A DNA stretch of 64,000 bases. It comes from Gammaproteobacteria bacterium. Its GTDB lineage: Bacteria; Pseudomonadota; Gammaproteobacteria; Pseudomonadales; Azotimanducaceae. The notes beneath the pieces are model-generated. The model was not told the DNA's origin. It worked only from the letters and a program-made list of their open reading frames with translations, and did not search any database. Position 1 is the stretch's first letter. Each line of letters begins with the position of its first letter. Where the stretch lies: contig PBRQ01000022.1 of assembly GCA_002725995.1 (NCBI GenBank), positions 17,736-81,735 of the forward strand, written 5' to 3'. Positions 1-9,636 of the stretch are shown one piece after another. Both the position numbers and the translations under genes were made by a program.

Positions 1-409
1 TGAGAGCGACTGAGATCTTCTCATAGTTGAAATTAACATCAAATCCAACAACAAGGTTCTCAGCTGACTCGTCGCCTAGCACAGTGGTGCCGGCCTTTTC
101 GATTTCACTTTTTAAGCTTTCCGAACCGATCACATACACATTATCGATCCCGTTCTCCCGCAGAAAGGCGCCGGTCATGACTGAGTTGACATAAACGGCC
201 CTGGGTTCGGCTGGTATCTTCATTTCAGTTAACTTCGTGCAAATTTCCTCACGTGTTTTGGAAGAATTATTGGTAATGAAAGCGACCTCGTAGTTTTTCA
301 TTAAGGACTGGATAAGATCCGATGCGCCATCAGTGGGTCTATCACCAAAGTAGAGCGTTCCATCGAGATCAAAGACGAGTAATTTTATGCCATCTGTGAT
401 TTTGGCAAC
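1..409 (-). CDS. HAD-family phosphatase, NagD-like, 3' part outside window
   Basis: Haloacid-dehalogenase superfamily phosphatase, cut by the left edge of the window (about 136 residues seen). Motif I is visible as LLVFDLDGTLYFG and motif II as VAFITNNSSKTR, followed by a class-II-type cap start (VVGFDVNFNYEKI), which resembles the NagD / p-nitrophenylphosphatase group. The substrate is unknown; its position after a nucleotide-sugar-type enzyme suggests a sugar phosphate. The frame is open back to a TGA at 449-451 but contains no ATG, GTG, TTG or CTG before motif I; only ATT, ATC and ATA occur. It overlaps the end of the upstream ThDP enzyme in the -1 frame, at TC AAA A/TAG. It may therefore be made by -1 slippage, from a rare start, or the sequence may carry an error. 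The family call is firm; the start is unresolved. Confidence 0.8.
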
Positions 410-2205
410 TATTTTGATTCTTCTTTGAAAATCATATTGGCATCGAATTCATCTCGATCCAGAAGAGGGGACAAATCCTCAAGCGGCTTTGAAAGCATAC
501 TGCCATCGGGCAACCTCTCTGAAGAAAGTTTCGGTGAAAACACATATTCTTCATCGAGTACGACTTCGCAAATCAGAGACCCCTCCTCAGAAAGCGCAGT
601 GCGAATACGCTCTTTCATGGTCGCGGTAGAGTCCACCCTGATGTACTTCATGCCATACAGGTCTGCCAGCTTTGAAACATCAGGAAAAGAGACCCCGGAT
701 TCGTCATCACAACCGATGAAGTCACTATCAAAAAAGGCTGTCTGGGTTTGCCTTATAGACTGGTATCCACCATTGCAAAGCAGGAAGATCTTAATCGGCA
801 GGTTGTACTTCCTGATCGTTTGTAATTCCTGCAGGTTGAGCTGGATGCTGCCATCTCCCGTCAGGCAGATAACATCACCCTTCTTTGCGAATGCTGCACC
901 GATGGATGCAGGCAGCGCATATCCCATTGCAGCGCAGCCGGAATTCCAGAAAATCCGCTGCTTTGACTTTACGATTGCCGCCTGAAACAGAACGACACAG
1001 GCCGAGCCATTGCCGGCAACAACAGTCGCATCGTCAGCCAGTTCTTCAGTGAGTGATTCAACAAATGGGTAGGGGTGAACAGCGCCTTCATTGGGCTTTC
1101 GATATTCATCCAGAACAACCGGGTATTTTTCTTTCCGTTCGGCGCACCAGTTGAGCCAGTCCCCCTTGACTGAAAACTCAGCGGGTAATGTCTTGTCAAT
1201 CTGGGTAAGAAAAGCGCCAACGTCAGCATGAATTCTCAGGTTACTGGCAATCGTTTTCTTGTCCAGTTCAGCCTGATCAATATCGACTATGACGACCTTT
1301 GCGAAACGGGCATAACAATCCCAGTCATAGCTTACCTGCCTGATGTTGTTTCTAGTCCCCAGGCAGATCACCAGATCTGCATTTTGCAGTGCAAAGTTGC
1401 CTGCCCGACTCCCCAGTGTGCCAATCCGACCGACAAAGTAGTCTGAGTCAGAGGCCATCAAATCCATTCCATTGAAGGTTGTAACGACGGGAATTTTGAG
1501 TTGCTCAACCAGCTTTAGGAATACAGACTCACTCTTGGATATCCTGATTCCATGTCCTGCCACAAGCAGGGGCCGTTCTGCCTTTTGCAGTTCATCAACC
1601 ACTTCAGACAACTGAGCCAGATCCAGTGAAGGTGCATTTTCAATCGAAGCTGCCGTTGGCAGGTTGGTCTCATCAATCATGGCGCCCTGCACATCCGCCG
1701 GAATATCCAGCCAGACTGGTCCTGGCCTGCCGGACGTTGCGATTTTTAGTACCTTCTCGAGTTCAATCCCTATCTCCTCAGGCTTGAGGATCATTTTGGC
1801 GTATTTTGTGATCGGTTTTACGATATCGACAATATTGATCTCCTGATCACCCAATTGACGAAGTGGGTTTTCAGGGTCGGACGCCTTGGTTGTTTCAAAC
1901 TTTACCTGCCCGGAGAGATAGAGTGCAGGTGCTGAGTCAAGCCATTGACCCAGGATCCCTGTGATCGCGTTTGTACCACCAGGACCGGAGGTTACATTGA
2001 CTACAGCAAGTTGCCCGCTTGCTCTGGAATAACCTTCTGCGGCGACCGCGCAAGCTTGCTCATGGTGATTACACACAAACCGAATGCGATCTTCCTTCTT
2101 GATGGCGTCGTTCAAGTGCATTGCACCGCCACCCGTGAGAAGGAATATGTGTTTGACCCCGTAGTCGGCCAGATAGCCAAGAATATAATCCGCTACTCTT
2201 ATCAG
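409..2205 (-). CDS. ThDP-dependent acetolactate-synthase-like enzyme, YerE-like
   Basis: Thiamine-diphosphate enzyme of the acetolactate synthase/pyruvate decarboxylase family, about 598 residues. Seen: the ThDP-activating Glu in FVCNHHEQACAVAAEGYSRA, the SGPGGTNAITG loop, a central domain with LVVAGHGIR, and the C-terminal ThDP/Mg motif GDGSIQLN...LLCNGGY. Such enzymes in polysaccharide loci carry out carboligation; YerE joins a pyruvate-derived two-carbon unit to C4 of a CDP-3,6-dideoxy-4-keto sugar, which fits the rfbFGH operon nearby. That substrate is an inference. The first ATG (2121) would delete the conserved N-terminal strand IRVADYILGYLADYGVKHIF, so the true start lies upstream; the frame is open to TAA at 2242-2244 with only CTG (2203-2205, GAGG upstream) as a plausible start. 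Alternatively a one-base deletion separates it from an ATG at 2255. Divergent from the gene at 2343. Confidence 0.85.
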   Translation of the reverse strand: MIRVADYILGYLADYGVKHIFLLTGGGAMHLNDAIKKEDRIRFVCNHHEQACAVAAEGYSRASGQLAVVNVTSGPGGTNAITGILGQWLDSAPALYLSGQVKFETTKASDPENPLRQLGDQEINIVDIVKPITKYAKMILKPEEIGIELEKVLKIATSGRPGPVWLDIPADVQGAMIDETNLPTAASIENAPSLDLAQLSEVVDELQKAERPLLVAGHGIRISKSESVFLKLVEQLKIPVVTTFNGMDLMASDSDYFVGRIGTLGSRAGNFALQNADLVICLGTRNNIRQVSYDWDCYARFAKVVIVDIDQAELDKKTIASNLRIHADVGAFLTQIDKTLPAEFSVKGDWLNWCAERKEKYPVVLDEYRKPNEGAVHPYPFVESLTEELADDATVVAGNGSACVVLFQAAIVKSKQRIFWNSGCAAMGYALPASIGAAFAKKGDVICLTGDGSIQLNLQELQTIRKYNLPIKIFLLCNGGYQSIRQTQTAFFDSDFIGCDDESGVSFPDVSKLADLYGMKYIRVDSTATMKERIRTALSEEGSLICEVVLDEEYVFSPKLSSERLPDGSMLSKPLEDLSPLLDRDEFDANMIFKEESK

Positions 2206-2342
2206 ATCTCCACCCTCATATTTGGAACGCCAGCCAGCAAGTTATTATATCTCATATAGATCTAATAGATTATCCTAGATATGGCTCCCATACCTGGCTC
2301 TTTTCCCGTGACACGCATTCCTGGAATTCGCATAGTAAGCGC

Positions 2343-4691
2343 ATGATAAAATTGCCAACAAGCAAGCTAAGGGATCTGGAATACGAAGATCTGCTTGACC
2401 TGTTTGTTTCCATCGTCGTCATTTACGCTACCTGGACGCTCCTCCTGGGCTGGAACAGCGCCTATTTTCCCTCCGGCAACGATGCTGTTTTTCTTGCTGT
2501 TCCCCTTACCAGAGATTTTTTGAGCATCCCCGGCGGGTGGGAGAGTTTTGGATTTCGGTCTACGATCATGGGTGGCGCAAAAATTCTTGGTCAGCATGGA
2601 ACATCCCCCGCAATGGAAATAGGCAAGCTCCTGAACCTGACCCCGGTCGGTGTCTGGACCTTGACGGTCTTTACCCTGCAGGTTCTGCAGGCCGCCATTG
2701 GCCTTCACATCATAAAAGATCTCACCCTGCTGCTTTTGAAAAGAGACGGGATAGAAATTCCCCTCACATTCAAGGTTGCCCTAATCCTCACTATTTCGTT
2801 TTCTCCCTTCCTCGGCTGGAAACTCGCCTATGGTCATACGGCTATTATTCTCGGAACCCATGCCTTCTACGTGGCGGTTGCGCTCGTGCTTGCCAACAAG
2901 ACAAAGCGATTGAGTATGACGTTGCTGTTCCTGTCTTTTGTCTCTCTGTTTCAGGCCTACGCATCCATCGCCCAGCAGGTCGTGGTTTACGCTGCCGTAT
3001 TCGGCGTGCCGATCATACTTGGTGCTGCAGCGATTAATTTTCAGGGATGGAAAAACTACATCAAGGAACTTGTTTTTCCCTTCCTCATCGTCGTGAGCGT
3101 CTTTCTTATTTCAATGCCTCGATTCGTTGAAATGATACAGCATGCGCTCAGTAGCGATGCCGCAAGGGTGATTGGTGGCAAGTCCATGATTTTCAGCTAT
3201 ACCACTGCTTCCGCAATGGATTGGATAAGTTCCATACCCTGGGAGCGGGAGCTCATTCACGCAAGGGAGAACTACTATTTTCTTCACGAGACCAATTTTG
3301 CATTCGGACCACTCCTGCTTTTACTTGCACTGATTCCCTTCCGCAGGGTTGTCCCACTTTGCATCGGTGTTATCTTCAGCTTCTTCCTGGCAATCACTTT
3401 TAGCATGAACATTACTCCGGTTCCGGAAATATTGACTTTCCTGGTACCCCTGATCGATAGCTTTCGAGTGCCCGAGAGATCGATGATCTCGTTCTCGATA
3501 TTTTTTCCGTTACTGGCGGTCTCAGCGTTGTTTTATCGGTCGGAACATCTGCTCGGCAAAAAATCTGTCAACATTGTTGATGCAAGAATCCTGCTGCTGG
3601 GTTTTGGATTACTTGCGGTTTTCTTGTGCATGACTATTGCCCCGGTTCGACTGAGGGAATTCATAATATGGCCGGTCACTCTCCTTTCTGTACTGGTCAT
3701 TATTCTAAAACCAAACCGATTTGAACCGGTTGCCTTTTACTTCTTCCTGGCGGTTATCGCCGGCAGCAGCATCTCCGCCTTTAATGAGCGCCTCCTCCCC
3801 TGGCCAAATGGAGACGTGATGGAGCGGAATGTCTCGCAGGTGAGGGCAGAGATAGTCAGCCAGCAACCCCAGCTGAGTTCTTCTCTGACGCGCGCGAAGG
3901 TTAATGTTCATATCAGGGATACTGGAAGCAACACAGGCATCCATCTGGGTATCTCGACACTAGAGGGTTATTGGTTCCCCGTCGCACGCTATTCGAAACT
4001 CGTATCCAGCCTGCGCGGAACCGCATTCAACCCGGCGGTCAACAGTTTCGCGTTTCAGAAAGACGGTCCAGCCTTTACTTCGATGAAACAACTCTACAAT
4101 GTATGTTGCTCCGTCAATGTCGTGGACAACCGACTAGCGGTAAGCAAGGGCAATCAAACCGCCGGTGAAGCCTGGTTCAGTTCCAAACTCGTCTGGTTGT
4201 CATCATTCCAGGAATTGGGGAAAACCATACTGCAGCATGGTGCTCAACTTCACCTGGTGCTTCCACAAACAATGTGGCTGCTAAGCGATGATGTCGATAT
4301 CAGGTTTGATGACCTTACATTATCTGAGCCTGAGGTCTGTGATCGCTCCAGGGTGATCAGCGTGAGCGCGCCACTGGATTCTCAGGCCATCATGCTGGAG
4401 GTCGAAAGTGAGGGTGACTGCCCGCTAACGGTTTCATTGAACTACCTGACTACCCTTGAGGCTACCCTCTCAAGCGCTGCAACAGGAGAAGTTCATGTAA
4501 AACCCTTTCCAGCCTATGGGGCGCTCACCGGGCTGATGGTACCAAAGGGAACGTGGGAGGTCCGTATCGATGCGAGGGTAAAGACGCCTCTTTTCGCAAG
4601 CATCCTGTTCTATCTGGGGGTCCTTCTATTCGTAGGGGTTATTGCTTATGTGTTTCAGCGCAACAGAAAACTGAAGCCGGATAGGCGCTGA
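2343..4691 (+). CDS. Large multi-pass membrane protein, GT-C-like, probable surface glycan enzyme
   Basis: A 782-residue integral membrane protein I cannot assign to a named family. The first two-thirds consists of many hydrophobic segments (for example residues 19-37, 105-125, 150-190, 200-225 and 235-255), with a loop near residues 40-90 holding charged residues after the first membrane segment (SGNDAVFLAVPL). That arrangement recalls GT-C fold lipid-linked-sugar glycosyltransferases. It is followed by a roughly 250-residue soluble, strand-rich domain and one last membrane helix (FASILFYLGVLLFVGVIAYVF) with a basic tail. It is divergent from the ThDP enzyme, and ends tail-to-tail with rfbH, 3 bases apart. 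Context suggests transfer or polymerisation of the dideoxy-sugar glycan. Function not shown. Confidence 0.75.
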   Translation: MIKLPTSKLRDLEYEDLLDLFVSIVVIYATWTLLLGWNSAYFPSGNDAVFLAVPLTRDFLSIPGGWESFGFRSTIMGGAKILGQHGTSPAMEIGKLLNLTPVGVWTLTVFTLQVLQAAIGLHIIKDLTLLLLKRDGIEIPLTFKVALILTISFSPFLGWKLAYGHTAIILGTHAFYVAVALVLANKTKRLSMTLLFLSFVSLFQAYASIAQQVVVYAAVFGVPIILGAAAINFQGWKNYIKELVFPFLIVVSVFLISMPRFVEMIQHALSSDAARVIGGKSMIFSYTTASAMDWISSIPWERELIHARENYYFLHETNFAFGPLLLLLALIPFRRVVPLCIGVIFSFFLAITFSMNITPVPEILTFLVPLIDSFRVPERSMISFSIFFPLLAVSALFYRSEHLLGKKSVNIVDARILLLGFGLLAVFLCMTIAPVRLREFIIWPVTLLSVLVIILKPNRFEPVAFYFFLAVIAGSSISAFNERLLPWPNGDVMERNVSQVRAEIVSQQPQLSSSLTRAKVNVHIRDTGSNTGIHLGISTLEGYWFPVARYSKLVSSLRGTAFNPAVNSFAFQKDGPAFTSMKQLYNVCCSVNVVDNRLAVSKGNQTAGEAWFSSKLVWLSSFQELGKTILQHGAQLHLVLPQTMWLLSDDVDIRFDDLTLSEPEVCDRSRVISVSAPLDSQAIMLEVESEGDCPLTVSLNYLTTLEATLSSAATGEVHVKPFPAYGALTGLMVPKGTWEVRIDARVKTPLFASILFYLGVLLFVGVIAYVFQRNRKLKPDRR

Positions 4692-4694
4692 ATT

Positions 4695-6011
4695 CTATTT
4701 GCGGCGATAAAAGTCGTGAAAGGCCTCGATGATGTAGTCGAGCATGGCTGGCTCTAAGCCGGGATAAACACCGACCCAGAAGGCGCGCTGCATAACACTA
4801 TCTGTGTTCGTCAGGTTACCGTGAACCCGGTACTCCCTGCCTTCAAAATAGGGTTGGCGGGTGAGATTGCCGCCAAACAGGAGACGGGTTCCAATCTTCC
4901 TCTGCTCCAGGAAGTCTATAAGCGCCGGTCGCTCATCTTCTTTCAGGGAGAGCGGAAAGCCGAACCAGGATGGCTCAGATCCAGGTGTCGGTTCCGGGAG
5001 CAGGAGACGCTCTGATAAATCGAGCAAGCCATTCTTTAAACGTTCAAAATTCTCTTTTCTTTGCTCAATGAAACCAGGGAGCCTCTCCAGTTGTGCAGCG
5101 CCAAGAGCCGCCTGCATGTCAGATATCTTCAGGTTAAATCCCAGGTGCGAATAGGTATATTTGTGATCGTAACCCTGGGGCAGGTCACCAAGCTGCCACT
5201 CGAATCGCTTTTTGCAGGTATTGTCCTGACCGGGTTCACAGTAACAATCTCTGCCCCAGTCGCGTATGGATTGCATGATGCGATCAAGCCTGGAGGACGC
5301 GGTAAAAACGGCGCCACCCTCGCCCATGGTGATGTGATGGGCCGGATAAAAACTCAGTGTGCCTATGTCGCCAAAATTGCCGACCAGTTTCCCATCGTAT
5401 CGGGAACCCAGTGCATCGCAGCAGTCCTCGATGAGCCAGAGGTTGTGGCGTTTGGCGATCTCCTGCACGACACCGAGGTCAAATGGATTGCCGAGGGTAT
5501 GGGCCAGCATGATGGCTTTTGTCTTGTCGGTTATAGCTGACTCGATTTGGCTGACATCAATATTGAAGGTATTGATATTGACGTCGATAAAGACCGGGAC
5601 CAGTCCATACAGCAATATGGGGTTTACGGTGGTTGGGAATCCGGCAGCCACGGTAATGACTTCATCACCCGGTTTAAGTTTTCGCTCGGCGAGTTGGGGC
5701 GAGGTCAGGGCGGCAAATGCGACCAGGTTTGCGGAGGAGCCGGAATTAGTTGTGAGTACATGCCTTGGGCCAAGACACGAAGCCAGGCTTGATTCGAAAG
5801 CATCGTTATAGCGGCCAGTTGTCAACCAGCCATCAAGGCAGGCATCGACCATGGAAACCATTTCCTGGCTGCCGATGACTTTTCCGGAAGGTGGGATCGG
5901 CGTCTCACCGGGAATGAAAACCTGGCCGCTTGAATATTTTGCTTCGGCAAATCTTGCAACGAGGTCCAGGATGTCTTTTCGAGTGGAATCTTCCATGATC
6001 AGACCTGACAA
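4695..6011 (-). CDS. rfbH: CDP-4-keto-6-deoxy-D-glucose-3-dehydrase (E1)
   Basis: Aminotransferase-fold, PMP-dependent and iron-sulfur enzyme that removes the C3 hydroxyl of CDP-4-keto-6-deoxyglucose, working with an E3 reductase (not in this window). The decisive sign is the active-site segment [17 protein letters not shown]: the Schiff-base lysine of ordinary aminotransferases is replaced by histidine, as is typical of this family. Clustered cysteines for the [2Fe-2S] centre are seen in [13 protein letters not shown]. Length 438 is normal (about 437). It is the last gene of rfbF-rfbG-rfbH, its start overlapping the end of rfbG by 13 bases, which implies translational coupling. Also named ddhC or ascC in Yersinia. 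Cytoplasmic. Confidence 0.96.
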   Translation of the reverse strand: MSGLIMEDSTRKDILDLVARFAEAKYSSGQVFIPGETPIPPSGKVIGSQEMVSMVDACLDGWLTTGRYNDAFESSLASCLGPRHVLTTNSGSSANLVAFAALTSPQLAERKLKPGDEVITVAAGFPTTVNPILLYGLVPVFIDVNINTFNIDVSQIESAITDKTKAIMLAHTLGNPFDLGVVQEIAKRHNLWLIEDCCDALGSRYDGKLVGNFGDIGTLSFYPAHHITMGEGGAVFTASSRLDRIMQSIRDWGRDCYCEPGQDNTCKKRFEWQLGDLPQGYDHKYTYSHLGFNLKISDMQAALGAAQLERLPGFIEQRKENFERLKNGLLDLSERLLLPEPTPGSEPSWFGFPLSLKEDERPALIDFLEQRKIGTRLLFGGNLTRQPYFEGREYRVHGNLTNTDSVMQRAFWVGVYPGLEPAMLDYIIEAFHDFYRRK

Positions 6012-7063
6012 TAATCATCTGTCTGGGCGGAGGTGAAAGCCTTCATATCACCGCCCTCGCGCCAGGCCCTGTACCATTCAAAGGTATGGTGCACTGCCTC
6101 CCTGGCGGACCATTTTGGTAACCAGCCAAGCGCTGATTTTGCAGCGCCGGCATCCAGCATGAGCAGCTTGGCCTCATGGGGGCCTTCGTCACTGGAATAT
6201 TCCAGTTCTATTTTCGGGTAGGATTCGGCGGCAAGGTTAAGCAGTTCTCCTACCTCAAGGACTTCATCTTTACCCGGGCCAAAATTGAATGGCCTGCATA
6301 GGTCCCTGTTTGATCGCATCTTCTGGGCGAGCTGCAAGTAGCCGGAGAGCGGTTCCAGGACATGCTGCCAGGGTCGAATTGACTTTGGATTGCGCACCAC
6401 TACAGGAGTGTTAGCAGAACAGGCTCTTATCGTATCTGGAATTAGCCTATCCTCGGCCCAGTCGCCACCGCCTATAACATTCCCGGCCCGTGCCGTGGCA
6501 ATTCGAATGTTTGCCCCGGACTCACGGCAATAGCTGTCGCGAAAACTCGCGGTGACTATTTCCGCACAGGCTTTGCTGGCGCTGTAGGGGTCGATTCCGC
6601 CAAGTGGATCGTCTTCAACATAGAAGTGGTGCTGTTCCCTGTTGAGGTAACACTTGTCACTGGTTACGACAACGACATCGCAAGGGTTGTTCAGTTCACG
6701 ACAGGCCTGGAGCAGGTTTGCAGTACCCGTGACGTTTGTTTCAAAAGTCAAAAGCGGATCCTGGTAGGCGGGCCTGACAAGCGCCTGGGCAGCCAGGTGG
6801 AAAATGACGTCCGGTGCTGTTCGTGTGATTAGCTGTTGTAGGCTTTTCAGATCGGCAATATCACCGATCGTTGATTTAATGTGGTCGTCCAATCCAATGA
6901 GGTTGTACATTGAAGGATTTGAGACGGGCTCCAGCGCATATCCCGTTACCTGAGCACCCATGCGGGTGAGCCAGTGGCATAACCAGCTTCCCTTGAAACC
7001 GGTGTGTCCGGTCACAAGGACTCGCTTGTTGGCCCAATATGCTGAATCTACCAAACCTTCCAT
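5999..7063 (-). CDS. rfbG: CDP-glucose 4,6-dehydratase
   Basis: Short-chain dehydrogenase-type sugar-nucleotide dehydratase, 354 residues, that converts CDP-D-glucose to CDP-4-keto-6-deoxy-D-glucose with bound NAD. Seen: the NAD-binding glycine motif [10 protein letters not shown] at residues 19-28, the [13 protein letters not shown] segment, VTSDKCY, and the catalytic YSASK (Tyr-X3-Lys) after DDPLGGIDP. These segments are those of the RfbG/DdhB group rather than of dTDP-glucose dehydratases. The start (ATG at 7063) lies inside the end of rfbF (16-base overlap) and its end overlaps rfbH by 13 bases, so the three genes are read as one coupled unit. Confidence 0.96.
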   Translation of the reverse strand: MEGLVDSAYWANKRVLVTGHTGFKGSWLCHWLTRMGAQVTGYALEPVSNPSMYNLIGLDDHIKSTIGDIADLKSLQQLITRTAPDVIFHLAAQALVRPAYQDPLLTFETNVTGTANLLQACRELNNPCDVVVVTSDKCYLNREQHHFYVEDDPLGGIDPYSASKACAEIVTASFRDSYCRESGANIRIATARAGNVIGGGDWAEDRLIPDTIRACSANTPVVVRNPKSIRPWQHVLEPLSGYLQLAQKMRSNRDLCRPFNFGPGKDEVLEVGELLNLAAESYPKIELEYSSDEGPHEAKLLMLDAGAAKSALGWLPKWSAREAVHHTFEWYRAWREGGDMKAFTSAQTDDYCQV

Positions 7064-7818
7064 GGCGCTTCACCGGATTGCCAGTATTCCTCGAGAAATT
7101 GCCGCTCCCTTATGGTGTCCATGGGTTGCCAGTAACCCTCGTGGCGGAAGGCGATTAGATTGCCCTCGGAGGATAGTTTGTTCACTGGTTTATCTTCCCA
7201 GATGGTCAAGTCATCTTCCAGGTAATCAAAAACCCCCGTGGATAGGACGAAATAGCCGCCATTGATATAGCTCCCGGGTGCAACTTGTTTTTCCATAAAC
7301 TCGCTGACCGTATCGCCATCAAGGAACATGGTGCCGAATCGGCCGGGTGGGCGCACCGCGCTCACTGTCGCGAGTTTTCCGTGAGCCTGGTGGAAGGCGA
7401 TCAGGGCGCTGATATCAATGTCTCCAACACCATCTCCATAGGTAAAACAGAAGGTATCATCGTCATCAAGGTACTTCTTTATCCGCAACAACCTGCCACC
7501 CGTTTGAGATTCCAGGCCCGTATCGACGAGGGTGACTTTCCAGGGCTCCGATTTATTTTCGTGCACCTGCATTTCGTTGGTTCTCATATCGAAGGTCACG
7601 TTGGAGGTGTGCAGGAAATAGTTCGCAAAGTACTCCTTGATCATGTAACCCTTGTAGCCAAGGCAGATGATGAAATCATTGACGCCATGGGCACTGAAAA
7701 TTTTCATGATATGCCAGAGAATAGGCATACCGCCGACGGTCACCATGGGTTTTGGACGGATCTCTGTCTCCTCCGCCAGTCGTGACCCACGGCCGCCTGC
7801 TAGTATTACTGCTTTCAC
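7048..7818 (-). CDS. rfbF: Glucose-1-phosphate cytidylyltransferase
   Basis: Nucleotidyltransferase that makes CDP-glucose from CTP and glucose 1-phosphate, the first step towards CDP-3,6-dideoxyhexoses. Seen at the N-terminus: MKAVILAGGRGSRLAEET (nucleotide-binding signature) and RPKPMVTVGGMPILWHI. FTYGDGVGDIDI holds the metal-binding Asp. The length, 256 residues, matches the family (about 257). It starts with GTG at 7818, first gene of the rfbFGH operon; a perfect TATAAT hexamer on the same strand lies about 50 bases upstream (7869-7874). Also called ddhA or ascA. Cytoplasmic; confident. Confidence 0.96.
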   Translation of the reverse strand: MKAVILAGGRGSRLAEETEIRPKPMVTVGGMPILWHIMKIFSAHGVNDFIICLGYKGYMIKEYFANYFLHTSNVTFDMRTNEMQVHENKSEPWKVTLVDTGLESQTGGRLLRIKKYLDDDDTFCFTYGDGVGDIDISALIAFHQAHGKLATVSAVRPPGRFGTMFLDGDTVSEFMEKQVAPGSYINGGYFVLSTGVFDYLEDDLTIWEDKPVNKLSSEGNLIAFRHEGYWQPMDTIRERQFLEEYWQSGEAPWKVW

Positions 7819-7868
7819 CTGCTTTTCATCCTGTTCAGCAACCCTGTCGAATGTGGCGTGAGACCAAC

Positions 7869-7874
7869 ATTATA
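7869..7874 (-). promoter_or_regulatory. Candidate -10 box of the rfbFGH operon
   Basis: A perfect TATAAT on the minus strand, about 50 bases before the GTG of rfbF. No good TTGACA-like hexamer stands 16-18 bases upstream, so the promoter may be weak or activator-dependent. The 177-base gap 7819-7995 separates rfbF from the divergent DUF2723 gene. Confidence 0.4.
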
Positions 7875-8022
7875 GTGTAAACAACCTGGATGATAGATAT
7901 TCACCATTTATCGTATCAATGTAACCGTCCGGCGGCCCCCTGAACCTATATACTGCGCGGTATTTAGCAGTATAAGACGGCAGTACAAAACAGCGGTGAA
8001 GGAACAGGAAAAGTTAGTGACA

Positions 8023-9636
8023 ATGACATCCCGACAACTTGATGCCGCGATTTGTCTGTTGATTTCAGCAATGCTATTGCTGGCCTACTGGCTGACCATG
8101 CCGACCGTGGTGACCTTCGAAGACTCAGGCCTGTTCCTGCAGGTATGCCATTTCAATGGTGTTGCACATCCCCCCGGCTATCCTCTTTTTACCCTGCTTT
8201 GTGCACCCTGGTTCTGGTTACCATTTGACCCTGTTATCCTGGGGAATTCATTGAGTGCACTGTTTGCAGTACTCACCTGTATTGTTGTGTACTTTATTCT
8301 GCAGCGACTCGGTGTCAGTCAGGTGGTTGCTGCCGCTACCTGCCTGCTCCTTGGTTTTTCCAGAGATTTCTGGTCCCAGGCGATCATTATCGAGGTCTAT
8401 ACGCTCAATACCATGCTGGTATCGGCGCTGATTTACCTGGCGCTTGGTTTTATGGAACGACCTGAAAAATGGCAGCTGTTTACCATTAGTCTCCTGTTCG
8501 GCCTTGGGATATCCAATCACTGGCCTTTGGTTCTGCTTTCTGCCCCTGGTATAGCGGCCCTGTGCCTGGGGCAGGCAAAAGCACTGATAGCGATCCTGCG
8601 CTCTCCGCTCAATTTTCTGTCCTGTCTATTGCTCCTGGTGCTTGGTCTGACGCCCTATCTCTCGTTGTATCTGAAGTCAGATCCCTTTTTCAGTTACTCG
8701 ACGGCCATTTCCACTGTTGAAGAATTTCTCGCTTATTTTTTAAGGGAAGCCTACCGGGGGGTTGACCAGAATGCTGCGGCAGGTGTGATGGACAAGGTTC
8801 AGTTTGTGGGCTGGCTGGGTGTCCAGTCACTCGGGCAGTTCGGATATGGTTTTGCCGCCATCGCCATTGCGGGGCTGTTCCGTAGCTTTGCCCTCAGTCG
8901 TCTGGTCTGCCTGGCAATCGTCATCATCTTCCTCGGCAATACCCTTGTATTGTCCTTTCTGCTCGGCTTTGAGTTTGATTTTCTTCACCGCGCGGTGTTC
9001 CAGCCTTACCCGCTGGTCGCCTGGATCTGCGTGAGCCTGTGGATCGGCATTGCATTGCAGTGGGCTTCTGGCAAGTCGGGAGGGCGGGCCGTGCCGGTTC
9101 TGATTGTTCTATTTGGCGTGATCATGCTGGTTACAAACTGGCAGCAAAATGACCGAACGGGTGACAGGCTCGCGCACGAATACGCGGCTATTCTACTTGA
9201 AAGCCTTGAACCTGGAGCAAACCTCATCGTTACTTCCGATCCACAGATTGGACCAGTTTCCTACCTTAACCAGGTCGTTGTCATGCGACCTGATGTAACC
9301 CTTTATGAAGCACAGAACCTCTTTTTCCCCAACAAGCTGGCGGGCAAAACGGCAGCTGAAAAAAAGATATTTGCTGACCAATTGCCATCGGTGGCCTCGG
9401 TCGCTATTCCCTGGCTTACCGATGGCAAGGATTATGGATTGTACCGGAGGCATGGTCCTGGCCTTAGCGGCTATGGGATAGTTCCGGAAGCGGGGGATTT
9501 CATATTGAGGCTGGTGGATGACTACCGGGCGGATGAGTATCGTGATCCGAATACGCTCTATTTTTCCCACCAGCTTCTTATTGCCCTTGGCAACCAACTC
9601 ACGCACTATGCGTTCACCAACCGCGCGGGAGGGTAG
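8023..9636 (+). CDS. DUF2723 (TMEM260-like) membrane protein, cut short by amber codon
   Basis: Integral membrane protein of the DUF2723 family; a human member, TMEM260, is a protein O-mannosyltransferase. The family hallmark is seen after the first membrane helix: FEDSGLFLQVCHFNGVAHPPGYP, with the acidic residue at the end of helix 1 and HPPGYP. About ten hydrophobic segments follow up to residue ~370, then a soluble part. ATG at 8023 is preferred over GTG at 7996 because the protein then begins just before helix 1. Reading stops at TAG 9634-9636, yet the same frame continues open with sensible protein to 9975, so the ancestral gene was about 650 residues. A glycan-transfer role beside the CDP-sugar operon is an inference. 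Confidence 0.85.
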   Translation: MTSRQLDAAICLLISAMLLLAYWLTMPTVVTFEDSGLFLQVCHFNGVAHPPGYPLFTLLCAPWFWLPFDPVILGNSLSALFAVLTCIVVYFILQRLGVSQVVAAATCLLLGFSRDFWSQAIIIEVYTLNTMLVSALIYLALGFMERPEKWQLFTISLLFGLGISNHWPLVLLSAPGIAALCLGQAKALIAILRSPLNFLSCLLLLVLGLTPYLSLYLKSDPFFSYSTAISTVEEFLAYFLREAYRGVDQNAAAGVMDKVQFVGWLGVQSLGQFGYGFAAIAIAGLFRSFALSRLVCLAIVIIFLGNTLVLSFLLGFEFDFLHRAVFQPYPLVAWICVSLWIGIALQWASGKSGGRAVPVLIVLFGVIMLVTNWQQNDRTGDRLAHEYAAILLESLEPGANLIVTSDPQIGPVSYLNQVVVMRPDVTLYEAQNLFFPNKLAGKTAAEKKIFADQLPSVASVAIPWLTDGKDYGLYRRHGPGLSGYGIVPEAGDFILRLVDDYRADEYRDPNTLYFSHQLLIALGNQLTHYAFTNRAGG

